A stretch of 64,000 nucleotides of DNA, from positions 5,518,001 through 5,582,000 of the forward strand of contig OY987250.1 in NCBI GenBank assembly GCA_963920765.1, read 5' to 3'. The notes below the pieces were generated by a model. That model was not told the origin of the DNA, did not search any database, and saw only the letters and a program-made list of their open reading frames with translations. Source of the DNA: Ulota crispa (taxonomy: Eukaryota > Streptophyta > Bryopsida > Orthotrichales > Orthotrichaceae). The translations under genes were made by a program, and so were the position numbers. Below, piece by piece: positions 27,401 through 38,312 of the stretch (position 1 is its first letter; every line of letters begins with the position of its first letter).

Positions 27401-30400
27401 ACATAAGGGACAACAAAGAACATGTGTTTACCGTTTCATCACAATGTATTGGGCAAACCATGGATGATATTCCTCTTTCAAAACTTCAACACACTCCTTT
27501 GCTTTGACTTCCAGATTCGTCCAAGAAATATTGTTGATAATAAATGCTACTTTGTCCTGAGAGTCTGAACTTGGTGCCTGAGAAGAACAGAAGCCAAAGT
27601 AAAGATAAATACCAAACATAATCAACTGTTGCAGCTGTTGTAAAGCAGGCCCAAAATACACACATCAAAGTCGAATAAAAAAATACTGTCAAAAACTGAC
27701 TCAACATGCATCACAAATGCCTGCAGACGTCATATCAGAATACCTCGATAGGTTTGTCGCGCTTGCCAGCAGCAGCAACAAGAGTCTCGATGTTAAGAGC
27801 GTGTCCAAACCCAGATATAGCTGTACGTAATGAACCTAAAAAAACAAAAAATAATTCCAATCACGGCAAGAACGATGCCACTTAGACAACTCATAATTTG
27901 TGATGGACATACGAATTAATGTTTGCATTTGTTGAAGAGCAATTGCAACGTGAGTAAAAATAAACGACCTGGGCAGCCATATAAAGGACAAAGAACACTA
28001 CAGTTATTTCGTTTAAAATGCTGCATATTTACAATAGTTAGTACAGACGTAATTCACTGAGAAAGTAATTGACGCAAACACTACCCAAACGTTTCGAATA
28101 AAGCGACGACAGAATATTCATATACCTGCAGTAGCAGATCTAGGACGAATAGAGGATTGGATTGTTGATGAAACTGTAAGACCGTTAGCAGCTGCTGAAA
28201 ATGGGAAGTAAGGAGCCGCTGAAGAAAGATTTGTTGGCTCTGTACTTGAGTACTGTGAAGACCCCAATATTTCAGTAGCTCGAGTGGCTTGAGAGTGAGG
28301 AGTAGAAGCACTCTGTTTTACTTGCACCTCAGAACTTACAGACGTAGTACTTACACCATCAGGATTCTCTTCAGTTGAGGAATACTGAGGAAGCGGAGAT
28401 TGTGCAGAAGTGGCGGACGGGGCACGAGAAATTGGTTGAAAGAGCGTTTGCGCGTTTATCTGTAATCCTGGTTGTGACTGTGACGACAACAAGGAATCCA
28501 AAGCTGATTGAGAATCATTTTGTTGTTGTTGCCCCCCAACAGTTGAAGAGAAGCTACCAGCAGCTGTTTGTAGCAACGCATCTAACCCCTGGGCAGTGAC
28601 ATAAAGAATCGTTAGGATTTATAACCTATCTCAGTAACCCAGACAATTATATAGAAAAAGAATCAACACTCTAGTCAGAAGAAAACGTGCACCGTAACAC
28701 CTCCATGCGAACAAAAACCAGTACATCACTTGAAAATACTTCAGTAAGAAGCAAGGGAATCTCTCTTAAACACAAAGCCAGAACAAATTAAAAAAACTGC
28801 ATAACTCTAATACAATCCTAATGGAATTAACGCAGTGCTCCACCAGCTCGTGATCCCAACTACAACTCAACGCCCACCTGTTCTGATGGATATCGTAACT
28901 GTTGTAGCTGAGAGCTTGAGAACCTATTACCGGCTGGATTGACAGCAGCAAATGCTGAATTGTAAATTTCATCCTGAGAATCCTGTAAAACGCTCGCTGG
29001 AGCGTTGACAATTGTCGGAAGTGCTACAACGGAAGGATCAAGAGAGTTGTTAATAACAGCATCTGGATCAGCTGTGTGGCTTGCTTTCACTATGTTCAAA
29101 ATGTAATCCACAATTTCATCATGCGCTTCATGGATGTGTGGGACTTGTAGAATGTGATAGCAAAATTCGGGCCACTCTTCTAGCCGTTCTCGAAAAGAAT
29201 CCAACGCCTGTATGGCAAATGAAAACATCTGGAAACATACAAGTCAAGATATTAATTCACAATACAAAAGCAAATAGCACTGCAATTTAGTAAGAAATAT
29301 TAGAACACAATAATCTACAGCAACTGAGAAACCGGAAGACACCAGTGGCACAATCTGCTAAGATTTCATCCAATAACGGCTCGCAAACACAGTAAGGCTT
29401 CAAGCCATGGCAAACTACCTCGACTTATAAAGGTTCCTTACAGTGTTCACCAAATTCAAAGAAACAGCAATAGATCATATAATAAATTAACACACTTTTC
29501 ATAGAACACACAACCATATCACAAAGTCGTAAGAACTACCTTGGACCCGACTGGCTTCGAGATTGCCTCCAATATGTAAGTCAAAATTTTATCAAGATTA
29601 CTGCTCGACACCAGCTGGTGCTTTATCAAGGATCCTGTCACAATGAAGACAACTACTTCATCATCTGGAGTAATATTAAATTCAAATGTACTAATCTCTG
29701 AAGTAGCATCTATCACACAACATTCCAGAGCGCTTGATTCTTTAAGGAGAATTATTACCAAAAAGAGCAGCCGTGACAGCTAAAAAATTATCTGGATATT
29801 GATGAACATGTGGAAGTTCATCAAACAGACAAGTGATCATTCGTGAAAAGATCGCCTTCTCCCGCCTGAACAGCCCATCAGACATTGTCCACACCCCAAG
29901 AGTGTTAGAATTTCAAACCTAATATGAGACTACGCATTGTCAGACAAAACGAGATAATACGCAGAAACCATGATTCCAAGCAGCATCATAGCACCTCCAA
30001 TAGCTAATGTTAAGCTATGAAGTTGGGACAACAGATTCTCAACTAGTTTGGACGCACATTAAACTGCTAGCAATTCAATAGTAGCCAAACTACAAAGTTC
30101 GTGTTCAAGAGAACAGCAACTAGGGCTTGATTACACTGACTGGACAGCTGAAAGCAATTAGAACTATCCTTCAACTGCGTCAAAAAAAAATAACAAGCCA
30201 TTCAAAGAGCCAAATTAACGTCAATATACTAGCAGTATGTAGAAAAAATGGAGGATACGAGCAATAGCGAACGGTTTCAAGAAGAAAGTGTTTACGAGTT
30301 GGAAGAGGATCGATTGAACTGCTGCAGCATGTTGACCACGTTTTGCACTGGAACTTTCCCATGGTAAACTCTTTCAAAGTAAAGATTTGCTTCTTTATCG

Positions 30401-33400
30401 ACATCAACCTCCTTATAACCTTGCAATGATGATTCGATAGATATTGTGTTTGCATCTAATAAATTAGCTGTCTCGCTTCCTTTTGTTCTGGTAATCTCAT
30501 TGACAAGGTCCCTTGACGATAGGAGGCCTGAGGTAGCATACAGAACCTGACAAAAATACAAAAAACAGTTACAAGAGGGTCTATGACAATGCTAAGAATA
30601 AGACAAGATATTCTTGTAGAATGGACCAAGATTAGAAACAGAATGTTTGCCACCGAAATCAGAATCCCCTCTACACTATGAAACCATATCTCTTTCAAGC
30701 ATATCTTTCAAGCATATCTTTTAAGCTAAAACTACTCTTTTAACATCACCAAACCAAGCATTGAGAGTATCTTTTATTGACCAAACTTGCAAAATTGAAG
30801 CATTAAAGATTCAAAATGATGTCATAAGGCAGTCAAATGGTCACAGAACATCCTACAAAATATAGTCAACCCATAGATACAAATTACTAGAATCTCAAAA
30901 TAAAATCATGAACAACAGATCCTGCAAAAAAAGGTAACAAGCTGGAAACAATTCTAACAGAATAGAAGAAAACCAGTCTTGTACGCTCACCTTCAATATA
31001 GCAGCGGAAATATCGAACTGCTGGTACTCAGAAAGTTCAATTGCTCCATTCGTTTCATCCAACAAATCGTCACTTTCTTCTAAAAAACTCAAGCAAACCT
31101 GACCAAACCAGTCACACGATGATTGAAGGCATGACCATAAGGAACATAAAACACTATAATGTAAAGCAATTCTACATTTTTAAACAAAATCATCTTCCTT
31201 GCCAACTCTGTTTTATTAAAATGAACTCAACTAGTACTTGGAATGCTGCTTTCCGATAATTGAGCTAGCAGTACTGAAATAAATACACAGCCGTTACAGC
31301 ATTAATCCTCTTCACACAAGATTTGCAAATGTAAGAGATAACAAAAGGAATAAGAATAAGGAGGACGAAAATAACAAACCGAAGCAAATGAATCACGATG
31401 GATCGAAACTTCTTCCTCGAGCCATTTCTCTAAATTCAATTGACCTTTTCTAGAAGCAAAAATAGCAAGCTTCAGTGCAACAAGTGAGGGCATGCTGTTC
31501 AATACTTCAGGTAAAATCTGCAGGTAACATGAAACAAAAACTTAGGAACTGTTTTCGGTTATAAAAAACTATCATAGCATCCAGAGAAGACATTTAGAAA
31601 CTGAAATTTAAGAGTAGAGAACCGTCATCAACGGAAGTGATAGTTTTGCACACAAAGTTGTAAAATGTCTAAACATGATAATGAGAAGCATTTTTGCCGT
31701 CTAAACATCAAAGATAGCCATTAGCATTAAGCATTCTTGACATCAGGTTTACTCCATGGTTAAAGGATGTTCAGATATGAATCATTACCTGCAAACCTTC
31801 GCAGACCTGCAGAACCTGGCCATATGCCGAGAGATCCTTTGAGTTGAGAAAATTGATCAGTTCTGTTATTAACACTTCTCGGTTGAGGGACCACAGCTTA
31901 TTCCACAAAGGGGCTATAGTCTCCTCCTCGGATTTGAATTGAACTTGAGAAAAATACGGCCTTAATACCAACGATAGAATTTCCTGTTGGAAACTTCCTT
32001 GAGACCCCTACAAAAAAAAATCCCATTGAAAAACTTTGAGATCTTGAGCACTAAAACTAATGACCATAATGTGTAATCAGATTTGCTATCTGAAAACCAA
32101 GACGTCTTGTAGTACATGCTGATGAAGAAAACTCTTGCACCATATGACTAGGGTGCACTCAAACTTGTCAGATGCAAATGTATAATAAACATTTCTACAT
32201 AGTTAGAGTAAATTATGACATAAAAATCAAGATGACTTTGCCAAAAGTGGCACGTACGAGGGAGCCAAGATATATATGGCAGAGCTCGAGCGCTGCCAAA
32301 TAATCAAAAGCACATTCAATTCTAGAGGTAAACTAATAGTGGAGAAGATCATGTCAAAGCGAATGGGATGCAGCACTGTAGTGGGAGTGAAATATCTCAT
32401 TGAACTATGTAGAAGTGAGTAGATACAATCAAAGGACAGAAATTCCTTAAAAATACTAGACACACGACACAAGCATAGCTTACCTTCAAAGATACATCAG
32501 TGTTGACTTGAACAAGACCCAAACCCAGAAGCTCTGGACAAAGGTTTCGTGGAAACTCTAAAATCTCTCGAACCTGATCAGCATGCCCTAGCTCTGCCAG
32601 GTGACATAGTATTTCAAGCAGATCTAAAGAGAGCCAGGCATGGTTGGGTGACTTGAACTTTCCATCTTGAGTCTCCGTCTGTCATCCTCAACCACTTCAA
32701 CCACTAAGAACTGAGGTAAAGAAAATAACACAAACTATAACCTGATCACTAAATACTTATCCACTGAAACTCCAAACAATATCACTGTAATGCAAAAATC
32801 TTGTATATATGTTTGTCAATAACAGAGGGCATTTACGTGATCCCAACAACTAGCTGCCATCCATGAAATTATTCTCATTCTCTACATACAATGAAGCTGC
32901 CTAACAATTGCAGCCTATATGGTAATAACAACGGCCTCCTGCGCTATCTCACAGTCACATTGTAACATACAGACAGGGTATTCAACGAGAATGTAATGTT
33001 GTGAATGAACCATACCAGTTTCCTTGCCGAATGAGCAAAACTGAAAACCTCTGGAGCCGCTGAAATTGCATGCCTCAAGAAAGATAATTGGCCTTCGTCA
33101 TTCTTCCACACACTACTACATAGAGCGTCAGGAGGAAAAGGGTCCTGTTGCGAAAATCACAAAGAGAGTAAATGTTTTAGATCAAGTCCAGGGTTTCATG
33201 GATGTGTGAAGTTCTAATTTCAGCAAATATCAAGGAGGGTCGAGATAAGAAGATGAGCCATATCCAGTTACCATATAAGACGGGTCCTCCAACAAAAGAA
33301 AACTCACCTCACAACCTAATTTGTACATCGTCATGAAGAGGGTAAAAGCGTTCTCATCCGGCAGAAAGAATCCCTCGTAGTCCAGACTTGATACGACCAA

Positions 33401-35840
33401 GCTCCAATCCAAGTTTGGGTTCTGATTTACACATTCAAGCTGTCACATTCAGCTCCAGGATACATAGAGTGAATATGCCTGATTGATCTAGAGAAAAAAT
33501 TGCAACAGGATGTACTCCATACCAATTTTAGTCCTTAATGAGAACCCAATAATGTCACCTCGCTAACCAGACCCTATGATGAACAACACTTCGTTTCAAG
33601 CAAACTAGGGTTCAGAAAAGACGCACCAGAATAACTGATAACAAGTTTAACCCTCTTAGTATTGAATCTAAAAATATAAACTCCATTTTAGAAGCGGGAT
33701 GGGGATCATAATAACATTTAAGATACAATAAAAATGTCAAAAAATGTCGGGTGTGATCCTTTCCTTCTACGGGCACATGTAATCACCTTCCTTGCAGCTA
33801 CTTAGACGTATTATTTTAATACTATAGATGTGAAAGAAGCCACTTTTGGCCATCTGAGCAGTAGGGGGTTGAAATCAATGAAGATTCCAGTAAAAAACAA
33901 AGAGCATATGACATGTGACCATATCACAGCCAGAAGAGACCGTTGTAAGCAAATATTCTTAATGGCGAAAAAGATTAAGCAACATCTCACCAATTGATTA
34001 ATAGCACCCAACAGGATGTCGACGTGCCAACTTGTTAATTTGGATGTTATCGGCTCTCCATTGCAAAGAGTATTATAGAATGGCCCATGTATATTTTGAA
34101 CCTCCTCTAAACCCTTCGCAGTTCGAGCTACTGTACCCAATATCCGTGAGATGTCGCCTTCTAAAAGTGGGCCACCGCATGACAGGACCTCTTTGCAGTG
34201 ATCAACACTACATGTGCAGTCGAACCCAAGCTCCTCCATTAAGCTAGCCACGTCAGTTGCATGCTCCAAGTCCATCAATACGGTTTCCGGCATCAATAAA
34301 CCCAATTTCGTGATTAAATTGAATTCCCTGTTAAAAAGTAAGTATTTTTATCAATGTGATTAGGGCCAAAACCCGACGAAGCATGACAAAAGCGACTGCA
34401 CAGTTGGCATCAGCCCGAGCATAAAAACATTGATACGCACATACAAGAAATTCAGAAATTCAACAATATGATGACATCACTTCACCTCGTCTAAGTCATG
34501 GTCAGAAAAAGTATTCTCAAAAGATACAAAAACTCAATAAAGATTGCAACCAGGATCGACAAGTACATTAGTATCCTAAAGAAAGAATAAAATCATACCT
34601 TAAAGTATTTACGTCCTTGCTGGTATCATTAGTAAAGGGAATCACTGTTAGGGAATCGAGTGCCAATGGTTGCAAAGCAGGCAAAGACTTCAGAAAAGAA
34701 GACCGAAGTTTCAGAAGAGCTTCACTTGAATACAAACACCATAAAATCCTTTCGACCAAATCTTCTGAGATGTCTGAAACTGGATTCTGACAGAGTTCCT
34801 TGACCTTTATCTCAAAAAAGGCTTGACCTGTAACATCAAACAAAATATGCCCGTGATATCAGAAGCAAAGGGAGATAGTAGCATTTAGGAAATCTATTTA
34901 AACACCTAATCTTAGAAAAACGCTCTTCGGTCTAGAAATCCTACAAACAAACACTTCAAACTAGAAACCTTCATCTTGAGGAGAAAAGAAAACGAAAAGA
35001 ATGTCATGACGACTCTGGTAAGCTATCAATGCACAACAGCACACTACTGATTCAATATGCTGTAATTTATAATCTTGATTAGCTTACGAAACACAAGAAG
35101 TTACCACTTGCTAAACATCAGCAAAGAAACTGTCGCTCATCCTCCAATCCTCACTCTCCTAACACTTACCTTGTTGGCGTAAACTAAAGTCTTCTGCGTC
35201 GATAAGAGCAAGTCCAAGAGCTATTTGCTCTGGCAAAGTAAGCTTCAACGCTCTGCAAAGATTGGCTAGAAAATCTTCACTGACGCATGGTATAACTCGC
35301 AAAGCTTGGCATAGTACAGTCCCAAGATTGGGCTGGTTGATCAAACTCCGAATAACAAGTGTCAACAAGTCGAATTTCACTTGCAAATTATGATCATCTA
35401 CTGCCAAATTGACTTGCTCCAGGCAATTTCGTAACAAAATGATACTCCCATCTGGTCCATATCTGATCAACTGTAACCCGTTGTCATTAGGATGCACATC
35501 AGCAAGAGACACAAGAGTGAACTAAAACAATATTTACGAAGAGCTTGCTACTGACGCATGATAACTACCGAAATCATCAACGACCGCACGATAAGAAACA
35601 CAAAGCACAGACAGAAACAAGAACACAACGTTCATAACATGAGAGTGAAAAAGTAATGGCGTGTCATACAGCACGTGAATTACTGATGCAACGACTTTGT
35701 TTGCCTGCCCTCCAACAGCAAGCTTTTGGAAAAGTAAGTACCTCGCAGAGCTCCTTCGCCACAGATTTGTAATTGTTTCTGCTCAGATTAGCAACCTGAA
35801 AACCAATCTGAGCTGCAAGAGGTGATTCGCACGGCATCAT
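15551..35840 (-). CDS. NOT1: CCR4-NOT transcription complex subunit 1 (NOT1), complete
   Basis: I resolved 50 coding exons that join in frame with no stop into 2,566 codons, from ATG at 35840 to TGA at 15551-15553. Exon coordinates are listed in the segment entries below. NOT1 is the scaffold of the CCR4-NOT complex, which shortens mRNA poly(A) tails and represses translation. Domain order is canonical: N-terminal HEAT region, TTP-binding-like HEAT domain, MIF4G domain for CAF1/CCR4, DUF3819 for CAF40/NOT9, and the C-terminal NOT1 superfamily domain that binds NOT2/NOT3. Length is slightly above the Arabidopsis protein (about 2,400 residues). The gene starts with two ATGs in a row; 35840 is the first. 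A 5'-leader intron (35848-36865) is likely. All introns are GT-AG except intron 21, which is GC-AG. The gene appears intact and under constraint. Confidence 0.96.
18561..23389 (-). other. NOT1: NOT1 exons 29-42: variable linker and connector HEAT region (residues 1616-2169)
   Basis: Exons 23157-23389, 22333-22471, 22083-22208, 21610-21675, 21408-21485, 21136-21252, 20822-20942, 20524-20627, 20288-20392, 19964-20056, 19539-19688, 19238-19378, 18874-18918 and 18561-18704. Exons 29-32 encode a low-complexity P/S/T linker, poorly conserved, so their edges rest mainly on phase and splice signals. From exon 33 the family is clear: [72 protein letters not shown] and [20 protein letters not shown]. 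Confidence 0.85.
23882..25413 (-). other. NOT1: NOT1 exons 24-28: DUF3819, CAF40/NOT9-binding (residues 1409-1615)
   Basis: Exons 25328-25413, 24986-25091, 24591-24686, 24224-24373 and 23882-24064. Diagnostic stretches are [60 protein letters not shown] and [20 protein letters not shown]. This helical segment binds the CAF40/NOT9 armadillo protein in other eukaryotes. Conservation with the family is high and exon joins are unambiguous. Confidence 0.92.
25509..28588 (-). other. NOT1: NOT1 exons 15-23: S/Q-rich linker, MIF4G domain and proline-rich linker (residues 909-1408)
   Basis: Exons 28126-28588, 27744-27835, 27432-27577, 27127-27235, 26805-26951, 26535-26582, 26217-26345, 25795-26058 and 25509-25610. 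Exon 15 encodes a low-complexity S/Q/T linker with a QQQQ run. Exons 16-22 encode the MIF4G fold that holds the CAF1 and CCR4 nucleases, seen as [53 protein letters not shown], and [20 protein letters not shown] followed by [20 protein letters not shown]. The rest of exon 22 is proline-rich. Intron 21 (26059-26216) begins GCAAGT, giving the exact family join KFDIE/VLFKN. Confidence 0.9.
28878..30546 (-). other. NOT1: NOT1 exons 11-14: TTP-binding-type HEAT domain (residues about 641-908)
   Basis: Exons 30296-30546, 29759-29865, 29540-29634 and 28878-29228. The order [60 protein letters not shown] and [20 protein letters not shown] follows the domain that binds tristetraprolin in animal CNOT1. 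The usual LFEEYRFFPKYP core is changed to [12 protein letters not shown], so the surface may differ from the animal domain. Plant ligands for it are not clear. Confidence 0.85.
30991..35840 (-). other. NOT1: NOT1 exons 1-10: N-terminal HEAT region (residues 1-640)
   Basis: Exons in transcript order: 35742-35840, 35170-35521, 34599-34827, 33991-34327, 33308-33421, 33016-33144, 32484-32678, 31789-32007, 31380-31517, 30991-31098. Recognisable blocks are [40 protein letters not shown] with [43 protein letters not shown] and [20 protein letters not shown], all matching the plant NOT1 N-terminus. In other eukaryotes this region docks NOT10/NOT11-type partners; which partner is used here is not visible. 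Confidence 0.88.
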
Positions 35841-35847
35841 GGATTGA

Positions 35848-36865
35848 CTGCCAAAATCACGCTCCTACTTGGAACGAAGGAAGTGCCCTATCCCTCTATC
35901 TACCGATATATTCACCAGTCGAGGATTTCTATTTTCCGGCATCCCCGAAACCTAATAGTGTCAATTTGATCGTATCTGCCTCAAAATGCTCTAAAATCGC
36001 TATGCTTGCCGCCCAGCCTGCAACTTCTGTAGACGAGGTTACAAACCAGACAATCAGACCATCTGATATTTCACTTCTCCGCGTAAGATTCCTCAATAGA
36101 GAGCGTCGATTCCTCAGCAGCTTCTCTAACAACAGCCTTGAACCGGACGCGATGCTACAAGCCTCGTGTGTTCTCAATTCGTCCTTGTTCATTCACTTCC
36201 AACCATTCAAGTAGGGCCCCTGTGATAGCCACACTGTCAGTAAATACCAGCTGCCGAGGAGTATGCACCACCTGCAGATACGAGTACCTAGATTGGAAAA
36301 GCACGCGCATCTCTCTCTTTGTAGCCTAAAACTTCCAAATTTATTATATGCAGGAGTAAACGCAAGCTCCTGGAATACCCTAGATCCAACTACTTCGCAA
36401 ATCAAAACAGCCTCAGATTGCTGCGAACGAATAACACTTACACTCCGTCCAAATAGAGCTACACAACCTAATTGTAGATAAATGCAACAAGGAATACTAA
36501 TTCAAACCAAGCAAATCCAATTCCTTCCTTTTTCTGGACAATCACCGAAACGACTACACAAAGCTCACAATCACACATGAAGCTCACTGATTACACTCCA
36601 CGCGTTAACAAATCCCGACAAACGCACCAGTTATAGAATACTCACAACACAACGCCTAAAACTTATTCCAAACAAAACAAAACACCAAAAATCCAAAATT
36701 CAGACAAGCTGGAGCTCAAAAATAGCCTCACACCGCCCAAGCTTCCAACTGCAAACCAGTCATTTCCCGAGAGCTAACAAAAACACGGACACGAAACGAT
36801 TCCAACCATCTCATCTCCAACACATTCACGACCCTGGCAGTTCAGAAAATGAGAGAAAACCGAAC
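35848..36865 (-). other. NOT1: Probable 5'-leader intron of NOT1
   Basis: On the coding strand, CTACAG/GTTCGG at 36866/36865 is a good donor and TTTTGGCAG ending at 35848 is a good acceptor seven bases before the ATG at 35840. The 1,018-nt interval contains protein-like open frames, notably 87 codons at 35929-36192 and a 51-codon frame just upstream of it. They are not in frame with NOT1 and are not needed for its domains. Confidence 0.55.
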
Positions 36866-37200
36866 CTGTAGGGAGCCCGCTTCGTCCGATGATGTGTGAA
36901 TCCCAGTGGACGGCTACTCGCACTTGTAGGCAAAGAGACGAGGAGAAAATGAGGTCGAGGAAGCAGAGGAGAGCGAGAAGGAGAGCGAGTGCAAGCTGGA
37001 AACCCTAGTGGCGTGGAACAGAGCGAGCGAGGGGGAGAGAGTTTGGCGAAGGGGAAATAACGAAAGGGGGGAATGGCGAAAGGCGGATTTGTGTGTAAGT
37101 GCAGAGTGAGTGAGAGTGAGTGAGCTGCGGAGCGTGTTGGGGGAGCTGGACAACTGAACGACGAACTGGAACTCGCTCTCTCTCTGCGGCAGAGGAAGAG
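36866..37200 (-). promoter_or_regulatory. NOT1 first leader exon and promoter-proximal region
   Basis: The coding strand is pyrimidine-rich with CT runs, as is common in plant leaders and core promoters of housekeeping genes. No TATA box stands out. The transcription start cannot be fixed from sequence alone. Confidence 0.4.
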
Positions 37201-37417
37201 CAGCTCCTGCCTCCCCTCTCGTTATTCGTTTTTAGTTCGTCGGACGTGGATTCGTTTCGTTGACGACGTTTGGGGTGACGGACAGACGGACAAGTTCGTG
37301 GTTGGGGTGCTTGCGGATTTTCTTGTGACCTCGGTCAACTTATTAATCCTTGGTTTAACCCTTGAGCTTCCAGGCCATTTTCACCAAAATCAGGGACTAT
37401 TGAAAACAGTGGAACAC

Positions 37418-37665
37418 TTAACCCTTGAGTGCTCAACGTAAGTTGACTCAAATGCAGACCCTTTGAAATTCATTCTAATCAAACTATCACCTAAAAGAGA
37501 TGCACAAAAATTGACCATACTAATTGGTAGTGCATATAAGCATAGAACTCCAAGAAAAAGGACACGTCTTTTCACCGTACCATTGAAAAGATTATATTGG
37601 TCAAACAAGGAAAATTTTCAAAATCGAGAGGCCATATTTTGGCCCCTTGGGCGCTCAAGGGTTAA
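37418..37665. mobile_element. TTAA-flanked short element A (240 bp inside the TTAAs)
   Basis: The sequence reads TTAA (37418-37421), then CCCTTGAGTGCTCAACG. The right end CCTTGGGCGCTCAAGGG is followed by TTAA (37662-37665). The tips are inverted repeats (13 of 17 positions). TTAA target duplication plus CCC...GGG tips is the signature of piggyBac-type elements. There is no coding capacity. It shares its right TTAA with element B. Confidence 0.65.
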
Positions 37666-38312
37666 CCCCTCAGTGCCCCTGGAATTTTGGAGTATCTTAG
37701 AATTTGCTTGAAAGTGAACAAAATGCTGGCATTTTTATCAACCTTATTAATTTTTTTTGAATTGTAACCGTACAAATTCAAAGTAGACATGTTATAGATT
37801 GCATACAAAAAGAAATCACAACTATATCACTTGTGAATTGAAAGAATATAATGTTTGATCATGAGGGTGTTAAAATTGTGAAAGTGATTTGAAGTCTTTC
37901 AATCCTCTTTTTGCATCTCAAACCTAAAATTGAGGGTACCAAAAAAATATGAGTATGTAAAGTATAACATGCATAACCCCAATCAATTTATGGCTTCTGA
38001 AAAATTCATTCTACAATTTTTTTAAATGAATTTTTAATGCAATTTTTTTTCCAAGTTCTAGTGTACTTGAGGCTCATTTCCAAAAGCCTTCAACACTAGA
38101 AAGTGAAGATTTGCAATGGACACCCTTGCACAAAATCTTGAATAGACAAATCATGTTATTTATTTTCAAAATCAGACTCGATGCTGAAACAAGACTTCAA
38201 TAACAATTTAGATATAATAATAACCACAAAAAAAGTATTAAAAAAACTTTCTGTATTCCTGGACAAAATTCAAAGGGGCAAAATAATTGCCCCTCGGGCG
38301 TTGAGGGGTTAA
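37662..38312. mobile_element. TTAA-flanked short element B (643 bp inside the TTAAs)
   Basis: TTAA (37662-37665) is followed by CCCCTCAGTGCCCCTGG. The right end GCCCCTCGGGCGTTGAGGGG is followed by TTAA (38309-38312). The tips are inverted repeats of the same family as element A. The interior is AT-rich without an open frame. Another tip, TTAACCCTTGAGCTTCC, lies at 37355 just outside element A. Confidence 0.65.
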
